41,640 bases of DNA from Marinibacterium sp. (GCA_025800215.1 JAOXSC010000072.1:1-41640); one strand, 5' to 3'. Positions 17,383 through 26,704 are shown, counted from the stretch's first letter. Notes: generated from the sequence alone by a model not told the origin. Program-made: numbers and translations.

Positions 17383-18441
17383 TCAGGTCTTCAGAAGGTC
17401 GCGATAGACGGCGATGATGCGCGCGGCTTCGGTGCGGATGTCAAAGGCATCAAGCACCCGTTCGCGGGCCTTACCCGAGCGCAGGGCCAGCGCATCGGGG
17501 TCACTCAGCAGCATCTGGATATCGGCGGTGATCTGATCGAGATCTTCGATCTCGGTCAGGGTGCCGGTGTCACCGGGCAGGATCATTTCTTCGAAGGCGC
17601 CCGCGCGCGAGGCGACCACCGGGGCACCGCAGGCCATGGCTTCGATCGGGGTCAGGCCGAACCCTTCCCAGCGTTGCGGCGCCACATAGAGGTCGAGCGC
17701 CTGAAAATGCGCCGGCACGTCCGCGATGGGAACCTCGTCACGAAAGAGGATGCGGTCGCTCAGCCCGGCGGCGGCGACCTCATCCTTGAGGCCCTGCAGG
17801 AATTCGGCATGTTCGGGGGTCGCGCGACCCATCATCAGCGCGCGGGCATCGGGATGTTCCCGGCAGGTGGCGATCATCGCCCGGACAAACAGGTCATTGC
17901 CCTTTTGCGGGCGGATCCGGCCAAAGCAGCCCACCAGCAGCCCGTCAGTGGGCAGATCCAGCGCCGCGCGCAGCGCCGCCCGGTCAGCCACCGGCTGGAA
18001 CAGGTCACAATTGATCCCGTGATGGATCACGGTCGCCGGGCGTTCGAGGTAGTCGGCCGATTTCTGCGAGGTCGCGATCACCGCATCCATCTGCCGGATC
18101 AGCCAGCGCGTGAACCCGGTATGCCGGCGTTGCGCGGCAGAGGTGAATAGCAGTTTCAGCCGCTTGCGCAGCAGGTGTTTCAGCGCCAGCCCCGCCACCA
18201 TTTCCACATTGCGCCTGGCGTGCCACACCCGCGCGCCGGACGGGCCGCGGCGCGACATGGTCAGCAGGCGGGGCCAGGGCAGGTTGGGCACTTCGGGCGG
18301 CAGGTCCGGGGCGCAGGCGGTGATGGCGATGTCGTGGGCCTGGATCGGGACCAGCCGGATCACCGTGGTGGTCACCCCCGAATGGCGGCGTTTGAAATTG
18401 GGCGCGATCACGTCGATCTGCGACAGGTCGGGCGGGGTCAT
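17383..18441 (-). CDS. Glycosyltransferase family 4 protein (LPS/exopolysaccharide type)
   Basis: The 352-residue protein has a GT-B retaining glycosyltransferase core. The N-terminal domain is less conserved. The C-terminal domain begins near VGCFGRIRPQKGNDLFVRAM (about 168-187), where the R and K of RIRPQKG bind nucleotide-sugar phosphate. It continues to the EGFGLTPIEAMACGAPVVAS signature (about 262-281), where the paired Glu residues define family GT4. Its ATG overlaps the stop of waaA by 4 bases (ATGA), so the two are translationally coupled. The partnership with Kdo transferase points to lipopolysaccharide core assembly at the inner face of the cytoplasmic membrane. Donor and acceptor sugars cannot be told. 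Confidence 0.9.
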   Translation of the reverse strand: MTPPDLSQIDVIAPNFKRRHSGVTTTVIRLVPIQAHDIAITACAPDLPPEVPNLPWPRLLTMSRRGPSGARVWHARRNVEMVAGLALKHLLRKRLKLLFTSAAQRRHTGFTRWLIRQMDAVIATSQKSADYLERPATVIHHGINCDLFQPVADRAALRAALDLPTDGLLVGCFGRIRPQKGNDLFVRAMIATCREHPDARALMMGRATPEHAEFLQGLKDEVAAAGLSDRILFRDEVPIADVPAHFQALDLYVAPQRWEGFGLTPIEAMACGAPVVASRAGAFEEMILPGDTGTLTEIEDLDQITADIQMLLSDPDALALRSGKARERVLDAFDIRTEAARIIAVYRDLLKT

Positions 18442-19745
18442 GCGCGGTGCTCCAGATCCAGCTTGCGGCAGAGCAGGTCGATGATCCCCTGCAGGGCGGC
18501 CTGTCCTTGCGCTGCAAAATCGGTGGCCGCGCTGCGGGCGGTATCAAGGGCCGCGTCATCGTCCAGCCAGCGCGCCACGGCAGTGGCCAGCTCGGCGCTG
18601 TCGGACACCACCTGCGCGCCGCCCTCAGCGATCAGGGGGTCGAAGGTTTCGGTGAAATTCGTCACATGTGGGCCGGTCAGCACGGCGGCGCCGGACTGGG
18701 CGGGTTCAAACGGGTTGTGCCCGCCGATGGGTTTCAGAGATCCGCCCAGAAACACGATGGGCGACAGCGCATAAAGCGTGCCAAGCTCGCCCAGCGTATC
18801 GGCCAGATAGACCTGCGCGGCAGGCTCAGGCAGGGCGCCGGTGCTGCGCTGCGTCATCTGCAGGCCCGCGTCGCCGATCAGTGCGGCAACGCCATCGCGC
18901 CGTTCGGGGTGGCGCGGGGCCAGGATCAGGCACAGATCGGGGTGATCGTCCAGCAGTTGCCTGTGGGCCGTCAGAACGGTCTCTTCTTCACCGGGATGGG
19001 TCGAGCTGGCGATCCAGGCCCGCCGCGACCCGAGCGCATCCCCAAGGGCGTCCAGCGCCGGTTGGTCCACCGGCAGCGGATCGGATGTCGCTTTGAGGTT
19101 GATCCCCACGCGCACTCGCGCCGGATCCGCCCCCATGGCCACCAGATTGTCCGCCGAAGCCCGGTTCTGCGCCAGCATCACCGAAAACCCGCCCAGCACC
19201 TGCCGGGCGGTGTCGGGCCAGCGCTGCCAGCCCTTGACCGATGACGCCGACAGCCGCGCATTGAGCAGCGCCAGCGGCACCCCGCCACGGCGCCCTTCGA
19301 TCAGAAGGTTCGGCCAAAGCTCGCTTTCCACAAAGATCCCCGCCGCAGGGCGCCAATGGGCGTAGAACCGGCGCACGGCCGCCGGGGTATCAAGCGGGGC
19401 AAACTGATGCTGGGTGCGCGGGGGCAGGCGGCGGCCGATGATCTCGGCCGATGTGGCCGTGCCCGAGGTGATCAGGAACTGCGCCTGCGGCAGGCGCGTG
19501 CCCAGATGGCGGATCAGGGTCAGGACCGACACGCTTTCGCCCACGCTGGCGCCGTGAAACCAGATCAGCGGCCCGTCGGGGCGGGGCTGGCTGGCGATGC
19601 CGTCGCGTTCGCGGATGCGCTGTTCGGCAACGTCATGGCCGCGCAGCTTGCGGGCCACATGGCGATAGACCAGCGGCCCCGTCAGCGCGGTCAGCGCGCG
19701 GTAGATCCGGATCAGAGGCGTCGGGGCGCCGGGTTTCGTCTTCAT
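18438..19745 (-). CDS. waaA: 3-deoxy-D-manno-octulosonic acid (Kdo) transferase
   Basis: The 435-residue enzyme of family GT30 attaches Kdo to lipid A precursors at the inner membrane. Hallmarks are the N-terminal hydrophobic anchor, the catalytic segment IWFHGASVGE (about residues 61-70), ESELWPNLL (about 140), the CMP-Kdo-binding region with STHPGEEE (about 252-259) and FLGGSLKPIGGHNPFEPA (about 343-360). ATG at 19745 is chosen; a TTG one codon earlier is less likely. The start overlaps the moaA stop by one base (TGATG), and the stop overlaps the start of the glycosyltransferase. The three genes therefore form a tightly coupled minus-strand operon. Confidence 0.95.
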   Translation of the reverse strand: MKTKPGAPTPLIRIYRALTALTGPLVYRHVARKLRGHDVAEQRIRERDGIASQPRPDGPLIWFHGASVGESVSVLTLIRHLGTRLPQAQFLITSGTATSAEIIGRRLPPRTQHQFAPLDTPAAVRRFYAHWRPAAGIFVESELWPNLLIEGRRGGVPLALLNARLSASSVKGWQRWPDTARQVLGGFSVMLAQNRASADNLVAMGADPARVRVGINLKATSDPLPVDQPALDALGDALGSRRAWIASSTHPGEEETVLTAHRQLLDDHPDLCLILAPRHPERRDGVAALIGDAGLQMTQRSTGALPEPAAQVYLADTLGELGTLYALSPIVFLGGSLKPIGGHNPFEPAQSGAAVLTGPHVTNFTETFDPLIAEGGAQVVSDSAELATAVARWLDDDAALDTARSAATDFAAQGQAALQGIIDLLCRKLDLEHRA

Positions 19746-20752
19746 CAACCGCCCGTATGGCTCATGTGGCGCGGCATCTGGCCGTCAAGGCGCTGGCGCG
19801 AATAGTCGAAATCATGGCCCTTGGGCTTGTGCGAGATCGCGGCGCGGATCGCATCTTCGAGCGGGGCGTCGCTGTCGGGATGGGCGCGTAGCGGTGCGCG
19901 CAGATCGGCCATGTCTTCCTGGCCCAGACACATAAAGAGCTCGCCCGTACAGGTCAGGCGCACGCGGTTGCAGCTTTCGCAGAAATTGTGGCTGAGCGGC
20001 GTGATAAAGCCGATCTTCTGGCCGGTTTCTTCCAGCCGCACATAGCGCGCGGGGCCGCCGCTGCGTTCGGCCAGATCGGTTACGGTATAGGCCTGTTCAT
20101 AGCTGGCCCGCACATCCTTGAGCGACCAGTATTGCTCCAGCCGGTTTTCATTGCCGATATCGCCCATGGGCATGACTTCGATCCAGGTCAGGTCGATGTC
20201 ACGCTCGGCGCACCAGCGGGTGATGTGGGGCAGTTCGTCTTCGTTGAAGCCTTTAAGGGCAACCGCGTTGATCTTGATCCGCATACCGGCCTTCTGGGCA
20301 GCGTCGATGCCGCACAGCACCTGGGGCAGGCGGCCCCAGCGGGTGATGTCGGCAAATTTGTCATCATCCAGCGTATCCAGCGACACGTTGATGCGCCGCA
20401 CACCCGCATCGTAAAGGGGCTGGGCAAATTTTTCGAGCTGCGACCCGTTGGTGGTCAGCGTCAGTTCCTTGAGCGCGCCACTGTCCAGATGGCTCGTCAT
20501 CGAGCGGAAGAATTCCATGATGTCGCGTCGCACCAGCGGCTCGCCGCCGGTGATGCGCAGCTTTTCCACGCCCATGTGCACAAAGGTCGAGCACATGCGG
20601 TCAAGCTCTTCCAGCGTCAGCAGCTCTTTCTTGGGCAGGAAGGTCATGTTTTCCGACATGCAATAGACACAGCGAAAGTCGCAGCGGTCGGTGACAGAGA
20701 CCCGCAGATAGGTGATGGCGCGGGCAAAGGGATCAATCAGCGGAGCGGTCAT
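19745..20752 (-). CDS. moaA: GTP 3',8-cyclase MoaA (molybdenum cofactor biosynthesis)
   Basis: The 335-residue radical-SAM enzyme carries out the first step of molybdopterin synthesis, with MoaC. The N-terminal cluster motif is Cys24, Cys28 and Cys31 in [10 protein letters not shown], followed by [10 protein letters not shown]. The C-terminal second cluster is visible in [20 protein letters not shown]. The protein ends in Gly-Gly, which is essential in MoaA. Its product would ultimately supply molybdoenzymes such as the hydroxylase at the left end of the window. It is the first gene of an operon with waaA and a glycosyltransferase, an uncommon pairing with LPS genes. Confidence 0.97.
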   Translation of the reverse strand: MTAPLIDPFARAITYLRVSVTDRCDFRCVYCMSENMTFLPKKELLTLEELDRMCSTFVHMGVEKLRITGGEPLVRRDIMEFFRSMTSHLDSGALKELTLTTNGSQLEKFAQPLYDAGVRRINVSLDTLDDDKFADITRWGRLPQVLCGIDAAQKAGMRIKINAVALKGFNEDELPHITRWCAERDIDLTWIEVMPMGDIGNENRLEQYWSLKDVRASYEQAYTVTDLAERSGGPARYVRLEETGQKIGFITPLSHNFCESCNRVRLTCTGELFMCLGQEDMADLRAPLRAHPDSDAPLEDAIRAAISHKPKGHDFDYSRQRLDGQMPRHMSHTGG

Positions 20753-20902
20753 GATCTAGTGGTAGTGTTCCCCTGCCGTCCCGGCAAGGGGCGGGTGCGC
20801 AATTGTTGCTGCTTTTCGCGGCGATGTACGACGGGCTGCGGAAGGGTCGGGCCGCGCGTGCGGGTGGTTTTGTCCCGGCGGGGGGGCTGATAGGGTGTGC
20901 AC

Positions 20903-21388
20903 ATGCGACTCGGATTGATGTTTCTCGTGCTGGCTTTGGGGGGCTGTGCCCAGATCGGCGGGCTGTTTGGCCCGGCGGGGGATCCGGCATCCGGCGCCAC
21001 CGATGCGCCTGCGGCTGCGGTGGTCACCCCGGCAGCAGTGCCCGACCGGTCCCCGGTGCCGACCACGGGGCGCAGTGTCGACAGCCTTGATACCACGACC
21101 GAAGCCGAACGCAGCGCTGCCGCCGCACCTGCGGCAGGTGGTGGGCGTCTGGGGCAGGTGGTGGCGGGGCTTGGGGATCCGTCAAAGCCGGGGATCTGGC
21201 TGGAAACGCCGCTGGTGGATCGTGAACAGCCCGGCCGTGCGACGGACCGGGCCAGTGGCGCGTCGGTTCAGCTGACCCTGATCCCGATCCCCGACAGCGG
21301 CGGCAGCCGCCTGTCGCTGGCCGCGATGCGCGTGCTCGACGCGCCCCTGTCAGAGCTGGTGGAACTGGACGTGTTCACGGGCGGTTGA
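20903..21388 (+). CDS. Small putative lipoprotein, function unknown
   Basis: The 161-residue protein begins with a short basic end and hydrophobic core ending in LALGGC with Cys15, a good signal-peptidase-II lipobox. A low-complexity Ala/Pro/Thr/Gly region follows (about 20-85), typical of a flexible periplasmic tether. A compact C-terminal part (about 90-161) contains GIWLETPLVDREQPGRA and ends with SELVELDVFTGG. I do not recognise the family. GTG at 20897 is an alternative start two codons earlier. It stands alone between the divergent moaA operon and the convergent AlkD-like gene. An outer-membrane lipoprotein is the reasonable inference. Confidence 0.72.
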   Translation: MRLGLMFLVLALGGCAQIGGLFGPAGDPASGATDAPAAAVVTPAAVPDRSPVPTTGRSVDSLDTTTEAERSAAAAPAAGGGRLGQVVAGLGDPSKPGIWLETPLVDREQPGRATDRASGASVQLTLIPIPDSGGSRLSLAAMRVLDAPLSELVELDVFTGG

Positions 21389-21407
21389 AGCCGGGCTGGC
21401 TGTTTTA

Positions 21408-21425
21408 CGGGGCGGCTAAGCCCCG
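21408..21425. terminator. Stem-loop between convergent lipoprotein and AlkD-like genes
   Basis: CGGGGC / GCCCCG arms with a 6-base loop lie in the short gap between the two stops, followed on plus by CTTT and on minus by GTAAAAC. It is a modest bidirectional terminator candidate. Confidence 0.5.
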
Positions 21426-21428
21426 CTT

Positions 21429-22103
21429 TCACAGGTATTTCGACGCTTCGCGGACCGCAAAGGGCTTCATCCCCGGACCGTTTGTGTCCAGAAACGCCTG
21501 CACCCGGTCGGGCGCGCGCTTGCTGAGATCGCGCAGCCACCAGGCGATGGCCTTCTGGATGAACCAATCCTGATCGGGCACATAGCTTTGCGCCCAGCCC
21601 AGGATGCGTTCGCGCGCGGCGGCTTCGTGCGGCTTGGGGTGGTTCATCTTGGCCCAGGGCAGGGTGATCACCAGTGCGGCGCGCCGCGACCACATGTGGT
21701 CCGACCCTGTCCAGCGTTCCACCACATCCAGCCGCGCGGGATCGGCCACCAGCCGTTTGGCCCCCGCCATGCAGGCGTGATCGGCAATGGCCCAGCTGTC
21801 GAACTGGGGCACCCAGGATGCGATCAGATCCCAGGTGTCGCTGTCGGGACGGATCCGGGCCTGGGTGAGCAGCTTGGCGGCGGCGATGCGGGCTTCGAAG
21901 ATATCGCTGCGCCACAGCGCGTCTGCCAGCGCCACGCGCTCGGCCGGCTCCAGGCTGCGCCGCCAGAGCGTGGTCAGCTCGTTGGTGGCGGGGTTGGGCA
22001 CGCCCAGAACGGGGCGCGTCTGTTTGTGATAGCGCGCCATTTCGGCCGCGCGCCCCGGTTCGGCGCGCGCGGCAAGTGCGTCAAGCGCGGCGTCAGGCGT
22101 CAT
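21429..22103 (-). CDS. DNA alkylation repair protein, AlkD-like
   Basis: The 224-residue all-helical protein resembles the AlkD family of HEAT-repeat DNA glycosylases that remove bulky or cationic alkylated bases. Typical segments are RYHKQTRPVLGVPNPATNELT near residue 24, FDSWAIADHACM near 100, the WSRRAALV helix near 137 and QDWFIQKAIAWWLRDLSKRAPD near 177, which holds the conserved W/R/D residues of the DNA-binding concave face. ATG at 22103 lies inside the end of the upstream PPOX gene (11-base overlap); a TTG one codon earlier is less likely. It ends a minus-strand run with glmU, glmS and the PPOX gene. Confidence 0.85.
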   Translation of the reverse strand: MTPDAALDALAARAEPGRAAEMARYHKQTRPVLGVPNPATNELTTLWRRSLEPAERVALADALWRSDIFEARIAAAKLLTQARIRPDSDTWDLIASWVPQFDSWAIADHACMAGAKRLVADPARLDVVERWTGSDHMWSRRAALVITLPWAKMNHPKPHEAAARERILGWAQSYVPDQDWFIQKAIAWWLRDLSKRAPDRVQAFLDTNGPGMKPFAVREASKYL

Positions 22104-22641
22104 CAATCACCCCGGTCGGCAGCCCGTCGATGGTGCGCTGGTTGCGGTCCCGCCAATAGGTGCTGATGCCCTCAGGCCCTTTGGTGTCGGCCCAGTTGGC
22201 CAGCACATCGCGATCTTCGACATAGTCGAAGAACGGCACCGCATACCCGCAAGATGCCTGCACCATATCGACCGACACGTCATAGATCTGGCGGGCGCTG
22301 ACGCTGGGTGGGAAGAGTGCGTTGAGCGCATCAAACCCGTCATCGCGCGGGTGCAGTGTCTGCGCCGAGCCATAGGCGCGCAGGATCAGCGGGCGCTGTT
22401 CAAAGCCGCACCACATCAGCGTCATCCGGTTGACCCGTTTCAGATGCCCCGCCGTTTCATTGCCGCTGCCGGTCAGGTTGCGCCACACGATGCGGTTGGG
22501 GCCCAGCACGCGCAGGCTGTCCATCCCCTTGGGCGAGATGTTGACCCGCCCGGTTTCGGCCGCGCTGCCCACAAAGAACATGTGCTGCGCGTCGATAAAG
22601 CTGCGATGGGTGTCGCCGATCTGATCGAACTGGGTGCCCAT
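22093..22641 (-). CDS. Pyridoxamine 5'-phosphate oxidase-family protein
   Basis: The 182-residue protein has the split-barrel FMN-binding fold of the PPOX family. It opens with FIDAQHMFFVGSAAETGRVNISPKGMDSLRVLGPNRIVW, characteristic of a subgroup of uncharacterised flavin-binding proteins, not true PdxH. The strand NRMTLMWCGFEQRPLILRAYG also fits. It lies 21 bases downstream of glmS and overlaps the AlkD-like gene, so all appear co-transcribed. Possible roles are flavin- or F420-type reductase or general stress protection; the sequence does not settle this. Confidence 0.85.
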   Translation of the reverse strand: MGTQFDQIGDTHRSFIDAQHMFFVGSAAETGRVNISPKGMDSLRVLGPNRIVWRNLTGSGNETAGHLKRVNRMTLMWCGFEQRPLILRAYGSAQTLHPRDDGFDALNALFPPSVSARQIYDVSVDMVQASCGYAVPFFDYVEDRDVLANWADTKGPEGISTYWRDRNQRTIDGLPTGVIDDA

Positions 22642-22662
22642 GCGGCGCCTCCGTCTGTTGGG

Positions 22663-24483
22663 TTATTCCACGGTGACCGACTTGGCCAGATTGCGCGGCT
22701 GGTCCACATCCGTGCCCTTGGCCACGGCGGTGTGATAGGCCAGAAGCTGGGCGGGCACTGCGTACAGGATCGGGGCCAGAAACGGATCGACCGCGGGCAT
22801 GGTCACACTGTCCCACAGCCCGTCGCGGGCCTGTGCGATGCCGTCGCTGTCCGAGATCAGCAGCACCTGACCGTGGCGGGCCATGACCTCTTGCATGTTC
22901 GACACGGTCTTGTCGAACAGCGCATCCGTCGGCGCCAGAACCACCACCGGCATATCCTTGTCGATCAGCGCGATGGGGCCGTGTTTCAATTCGCCCGAGG
23001 CATAGGCTTCGGCGTGGATATAGCTGATTTCCTTGAGCTTCAGCGCGCCTTCATGGGCCAGCGGATACATCGCGCCGCGCCCCAGAAACAGCACGTCGCT
23101 GGCTTCGGACAGGCGGCGCGCGATGGTTTCGATGCGGCTTTCGCGGGCCAGCGCTGCGTTCATCAGCGATGGCAGCTGACGCATGGCATCCAGATGCTGT
23201 GCCAGGGCCGCGTCATCCAGGTGGCCACGATCATGCGCGGCCTTGAGCGCGAGACACAGCAGCACCGTCAGCTGGCAGGTGAATGCCTTGGTCGATGCCA
23301 CGCCAATTTCGATCCCCGCCCGGATCGGCAGCGCCAGATCGCTTTCGCGCGCGATCGAGCTTTCGGGCACATTGACCACCGACAGGATGTGATCGGCCTT
23401 GTCCGTGCAATAGCGCAGTGCGGCCAGCGTATCGGCGGTTTCGCCCGACTGGCTGACAAACAGCGCCACCGAGCGCGCCGGGATCGGTGGTTCGCGATAG
23501 CGGAATTCGGATGCCACATCGACCTCGACCGGCAGGCGCGCGATCTGTTCAAACCAGACCTTGGCCGTCAGGCAGGCAAAATAGGCGGTGCCACAGGCCA
23601 CCATGGTCAGCCGGTCGACCTCGGCAAAATCGGGGGTGGCCTCGGGCAGGTTCAGCCCGTGACCGCCGGGCAGGTAATAGCCCAGAACATCGTCCATGAC
23701 GCGCGGCTGTTCGGCGATCTCTTTGGCCATGAAATGTTTGTGCCCGGCCTTGTCGACCTGGGTGTGTTCGGTGCGGATCTTGCTGACGGGGCGGTTGGCC
23801 AGCTTGCCCGCGGCGTCGCGGATTTCGACCCCGCTGCGGGTGATCACGGCGCGGTCGCCTTCGTCCAGATAGGTGATGCGATCGGTCATCGGCGCCAGCG
23901 CGATGGCATCCGACCCCACGTACATTTCACCGTCGCCATAGCCCACGGCCAGCGGCGATCCCTTGCGCGCGGCAAAGATCAGATCGTCTTCGCCATCAAA
24001 CAGAAAGGCCAGCGCAAACGCGCCCTCCAGCCGGTCGACGGCGGCATTGGCCGCTTCGATCGGGGACATCCCGTCGGCCATGAAGGACTGCGTCAGCAGG
24101 GCCACGGTTTCGGTGTCGGTTTCGGTCTGAAAGGCAATGCCGCGCGCGGCCAGTTCGGCCCGCAGATCGCGAAAATTCTCGACGATGCCGTTATGCACGA
24201 CCGCGACGGGCCCGGCCTGATGGGGGTGGGCGTTGGTTTCGGTGGGCGCGCCATGGGTGGCCCAGCGGGTGTGGCCGATGCCCGATTTTCCGGGCAGTGG
24301 TTCATGCACCAGACGGTCGCTGAGGTTGATCAGCTTGCCCACTGCCCGGCGCCGACCCAGATGGCCGTTCTGCACCGTGGCGATGCCGGCACTGTCATAG
24401 CCGCGATATTCCAGCCGCTTGAGCGCCTCGACCAGAACCGGAGCGACCTCGTGATTGCCCAGAACCCCAACAATACCACACAT
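22663..24483 (-). CDS. glmS: Glutamine-fructose-6-phosphate aminotransferase (isomerizing)
   Basis: The 606-residue enzyme makes glucosamine-6-phosphate, the entry step to peptidoglycan and LPS amino sugars. The N-terminal glutaminase domain begins MCGIVGVLG with Cys2 as nucleophile after Met removal, and has RYDSAG-type and HTRWATHGAPTE motifs near 85. Two SIS sugar-isomerase domains follow (about 285-425 and 455-595), with SQSGETADT near 345 and the C-terminal KSVTVE carrying the catalytic loop. The ATG overlaps the glmU stop by one base, so the two hexosamine genes are coupled. No glmS ribozyme is expected in this lineage and none is seen. Confidence 0.98.
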   Translation of the reverse strand: MCGIVGVLGNHEVAPVLVEALKRLEYRGYDSAGIATVQNGHLGRRRAVGKLINLSDRLVHEPLPGKSGIGHTRWATHGAPTETNAHPHQAGPVAVVHNGIVENFRDLRAELAARGIAFQTETDTETVALLTQSFMADGMSPIEAANAAVDRLEGAFALAFLFDGEDDLIFAARKGSPLAVGYGDGEMYVGSDAIALAPMTDRITYLDEGDRAVITRSGVEIRDAAGKLANRPVSKIRTEHTQVDKAGHKHFMAKEIAEQPRVMDDVLGYYLPGGHGLNLPEATPDFAEVDRLTMVACGTAYFACLTAKVWFEQIARLPVEVDVASEFRYREPPIPARSVALFVSQSGETADTLAALRYCTDKADHILSVVNVPESSIARESDLALPIRAGIEIGVASTKAFTCQLTVLLCLALKAAHDRGHLDDAALAQHLDAMRQLPSLMNAALARESRIETIARRLSEASDVLFLGRGAMYPLAHEGALKLKEISYIHAEAYASGELKHGPIALIDKDMPVVVLAPTDALFDKTVSNMQEVMARHGQVLLISDSDGIAQARDGLWDSVTMPAVDPFLAPILYAVPAQLLAYHTAVAKGTDVDQPRNLAKSVTVE

Positions 24484-25841
24484 TATGTTTTGTCCTTGGT
24501 TGTCTTTGCCTTGCGGGCGCGCAGCATGTCCATCAGGCGACGGGCTCGGCCGGGCTTGGTATCCTGTTTGGCACGCGCCATGGCCAGCGCGCCATCTTCG
24601 ACATCGGATGTGATGACCGACCCGCTGGCGGTCATGGCTTCGGCCCCCACGCGCACCGGGGCCACCAGCATGGTGTTGGATCCTATGAAACTGCGCGCGC
24701 CGATTTCGGTTCGGTGCTTGAACACGCCATCATAATTGCAGGTGATGGTGCCCGCACCGATATTGGCCGCCGCCCCGACCGAGGCATCCCCGATATAGCT
24801 CAGGTGATTGACCTTGGCGCCTTCGTCCAGCTCGGCATTCTTGATTTCGACAAAATTGCCGATGCGCACATTTTCGGCCAGTTCCGCACCCGGCCGCAGG
24901 CGGGCATAGGGGCCCACCACCGCGCCCCGGCTGACATGGCAGCCTTCGAGATGCGAAAAGGCGCGGATCGTGGCGCCCGATTCCACCGTGACACCGGGAC
25001 CGAAGACCACGTTGGGTTCGATCACCGCATCGCGCCCGATCACCGTATCAAGCGACAGATAGACCGTGTCGGGGGCCATCAGCGTGACCCCGTCATCCAG
25101 CAGCGCCGCGCGGGCGCGGGCCTGAAACAGCGCATCGGCATCGGCCAGGTTGCGGCGCGAATCCACGCCCAGGGTTTCGGCCTCGTCGCATTTGATGGCG
25201 GTGCAGCTCAGCCCGCGCGCATTGGCGATGGCCACGATTTCGGTCAGATAGTATTCGCCCGAACTGGGGCTGGGCGACACCGCGTCGATCAGATCGAACA
25301 GCTGGGCGGCGTCGCAGGCCACAAGCCCACTATTGGTAAAGCGGATCTGGCGTTCTTCTTCGGTGGCGTCCTTGTATTCGACGATGCGGGTCAGGCGCTC
25401 GCCCTCCATCACCAGACGGCCATAGCGCGGCTGCAGCTCAGCAATGTCAAAGCCCAGCACCACCAGATCATGGGTCTTGCGCGCCTCGACCATGCGCTCA
25501 AGCGTATCGGCGCTGATAAAGGGCGTGTCGCCATAGAGCACCAGCACATCGCCGTCGAACCCCTTCAGCGCGTCGCGGGCCTGGGCCACCGCATGGGCGG
25601 TGCCCAGCTGTTCGGTCTGCAGCACGATCCGGGCGCTGTCGTCGATCTGCGCCATGGCTGTGGTAACCGCGTCCGCGCCGTGGCCTGCCACGACCACCAC
25701 ATGCTCGGGCGCAAGAGTGGCGCCGCTGGCCAGCGCATGGGCCAGCATGGGGGCCTGTGCGATCGGGTGCAGAACCTTGGGCAGGTCGGAATTCATCCGG
25801 GTGCCTTTGCCTGCGGCCAGGATGACGAGGGCGATGCTCAT
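24483..25841 (-). CDS. glmU: Bifunctional UDP-N-acetylglucosamine pyrophosphorylase/glucosamine-1-phosphate acetyltransferase
   Basis: The 452-residue protein converts glucosamine-1-phosphate to UDP-GlcNAc. The N-terminal uridylyltransferase domain has VILAAGKGTRMNSDLPKVLH (about 6-25), with the GxGTRM and Lys needed for UTP binding. The C-terminal left-handed beta helix (from about 250) has hexapeptide repeats, for instance near VFGPGVTVESGATIRAFSHLEGC and YIGDASVGAAANIGAGTITCNYDG, containing the acetyltransferase active site. It is the first gene of the minus-strand run glmU-glmS-PPOX-AlkD and is divergent from gph across 154 bases. Confidence 0.98.
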   Translation of the reverse strand: MSIALVILAAGKGTRMNSDLPKVLHPIAQAPMLAHALASGATLAPEHVVVVAGHGADAVTTAMAQIDDSARIVLQTEQLGTAHAVAQARDALKGFDGDVLVLYGDTPFISADTLERMVEARKTHDLVVLGFDIAELQPRYGRLVMEGERLTRIVEYKDATEEERQIRFTNSGLVACDAAQLFDLIDAVSPSPSSGEYYLTEIVAIANARGLSCTAIKCDEAETLGVDSRRNLADADALFQARARAALLDDGVTLMAPDTVYLSLDTVIGRDAVIEPNVVFGPGVTVESGATIRAFSHLEGCHVSRGAVVGPYARLRPGAELAENVRIGNFVEIKNAELDEGAKVNHLSYIGDASVGAAANIGAGTITCNYDGVFKHRTEIGARSFIGSNTMLVAPVRVGAEAMTASGSVITSDVEDGALAMARAKQDTKPGRARRLMDMLRARKAKTTKDKT

Positions 25842-25995
25842 GGGGTTTCTCTTTGTCTTTTGGTTTTGTCCGTTTTATCCGGCTGGGGCGGTGGCGCAAG
25901 CTATGTGCGGGTGATCGGGCGATCAAACTAGGTTGCGTGCTGAAACAGGGCGGCGGACACGGGCGGCGGGTTTTTGCCGAAAGGAGAACAGGCAG

Positions 25996-26673
25996 ATGCA
26001 GACGGTGATCTTTGATCTTGATGGGACATTGGCCGATACGTCGGGTGATCTGGTCGCGGCGGCGAATGTGTGTTTTCGCGATATGGGCCTGGGCGACATG
26101 CTGGATGCGGGGCGCGATGCCGGGGTCGCGCTGCGCGGCGGGCGGCGCATGCTGACCCTGGGGCTAGAGCGTGCCGGGCGTCTCGATGATGCGGTCATCG
26201 ACCGGTATTACCCGGTGCTGCTTGCGGCCTATGCGGATGCGATCGACCATCACACGGTGCTCTATCCCGGCGCGATGGCGGCCATCGAAGAGCTTGGCGC
26301 GCTGGGCTACGGCGTGGGCATCTGCACCAACAAGCCCGAGGCGCTGGCCGATCTGCTGCTGACGCGGCTGGGCGTGCGCGATGCCTTTGCGTCGCTGGTG
26401 GGGGCCGATACGCTGCCGGTGCGCAAGCCCGATCCCGCCCCTCTCTACGAAGCGGCGCGCCGCGCCGGGGGCGATCCGGCGCGCACGGTGCTGATCGGAG
26501 ACAGCGACACCGACCGCAACACCGCCCGTGCCGCAGGCGTGCCCTGCGTGCTGGTGAGTTTCGGCCCTTCGGGCGATGACATGGCCGCGCTGGCACCCGA
26601 CGCGCTGATGGGCGATTTTGCCGAGCTGCCGGGCATCGTGCAGCGCCTGATCGGGCGTCCCGCCGGGGCTTGA
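25996..26673 (+). CDS. gph: Phosphoglycolate phosphatase, HAD superfamily
   Basis: The 225-residue HAD hydrolase starts at ATG 25996, behind AAGGAGAACAGGCAG; the longer frame is rejected. Motif I is FDLDGTLADT with nucleophile Asp7 and acid Asp9. A helical cap follows (about 18-85), then motif II ICTNKP near 113, motif III Lys in RKPDPAPLYEA near 143, and motif IV GDSDTDRNTARAAG near 170. It removes phosphate from 2-phosphoglycolate, a by-product of DNA repair or carbon metabolism, although close relatives act on other small phosphoesters. The aminotransferase gene follows 31 bases later. Confidence 0.9.
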   Translation: MQTVIFDLDGTLADTSGDLVAAANVCFRDMGLGDMLDAGRDAGVALRGGRRMLTLGLERAGRLDDAVIDRYYPVLLAAYADAIDHHTVLYPGAMAAIEELGALGYGVGICTNKPEALADLLLTRLGVRDAFASLVGADTLPVRKPDPAPLYEAARRAGGDPARTVLIGDSDTDRNTARAAGVPCVLVSFGPSGDDMAALAPDALMGDFAELPGIVQRLIGRPAGA

Positions 26674-26704
26674 CCCGTTGCGCCGCAGGGCGCAGAACCG
26701 GATC

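Noticed and set aside
20753..20902. Moco riboswitch before moaA
   Set aside because: The 150-base region has only one imperfect hairpin and none of the conserved Moco aptamer features I can recognise.
24484..24500. glmS ribozyme/riboswitch
   Set aside because: The glmS start overlaps the glmU stop, leaving no leader, and the ribozyme is a feature of other phyla.
22351..24735. 794-residue open frame antisense to glmS
   Set aside because: It has shadow composition (His, Gly, Gln, Arg) and covers a certain glmS gene.
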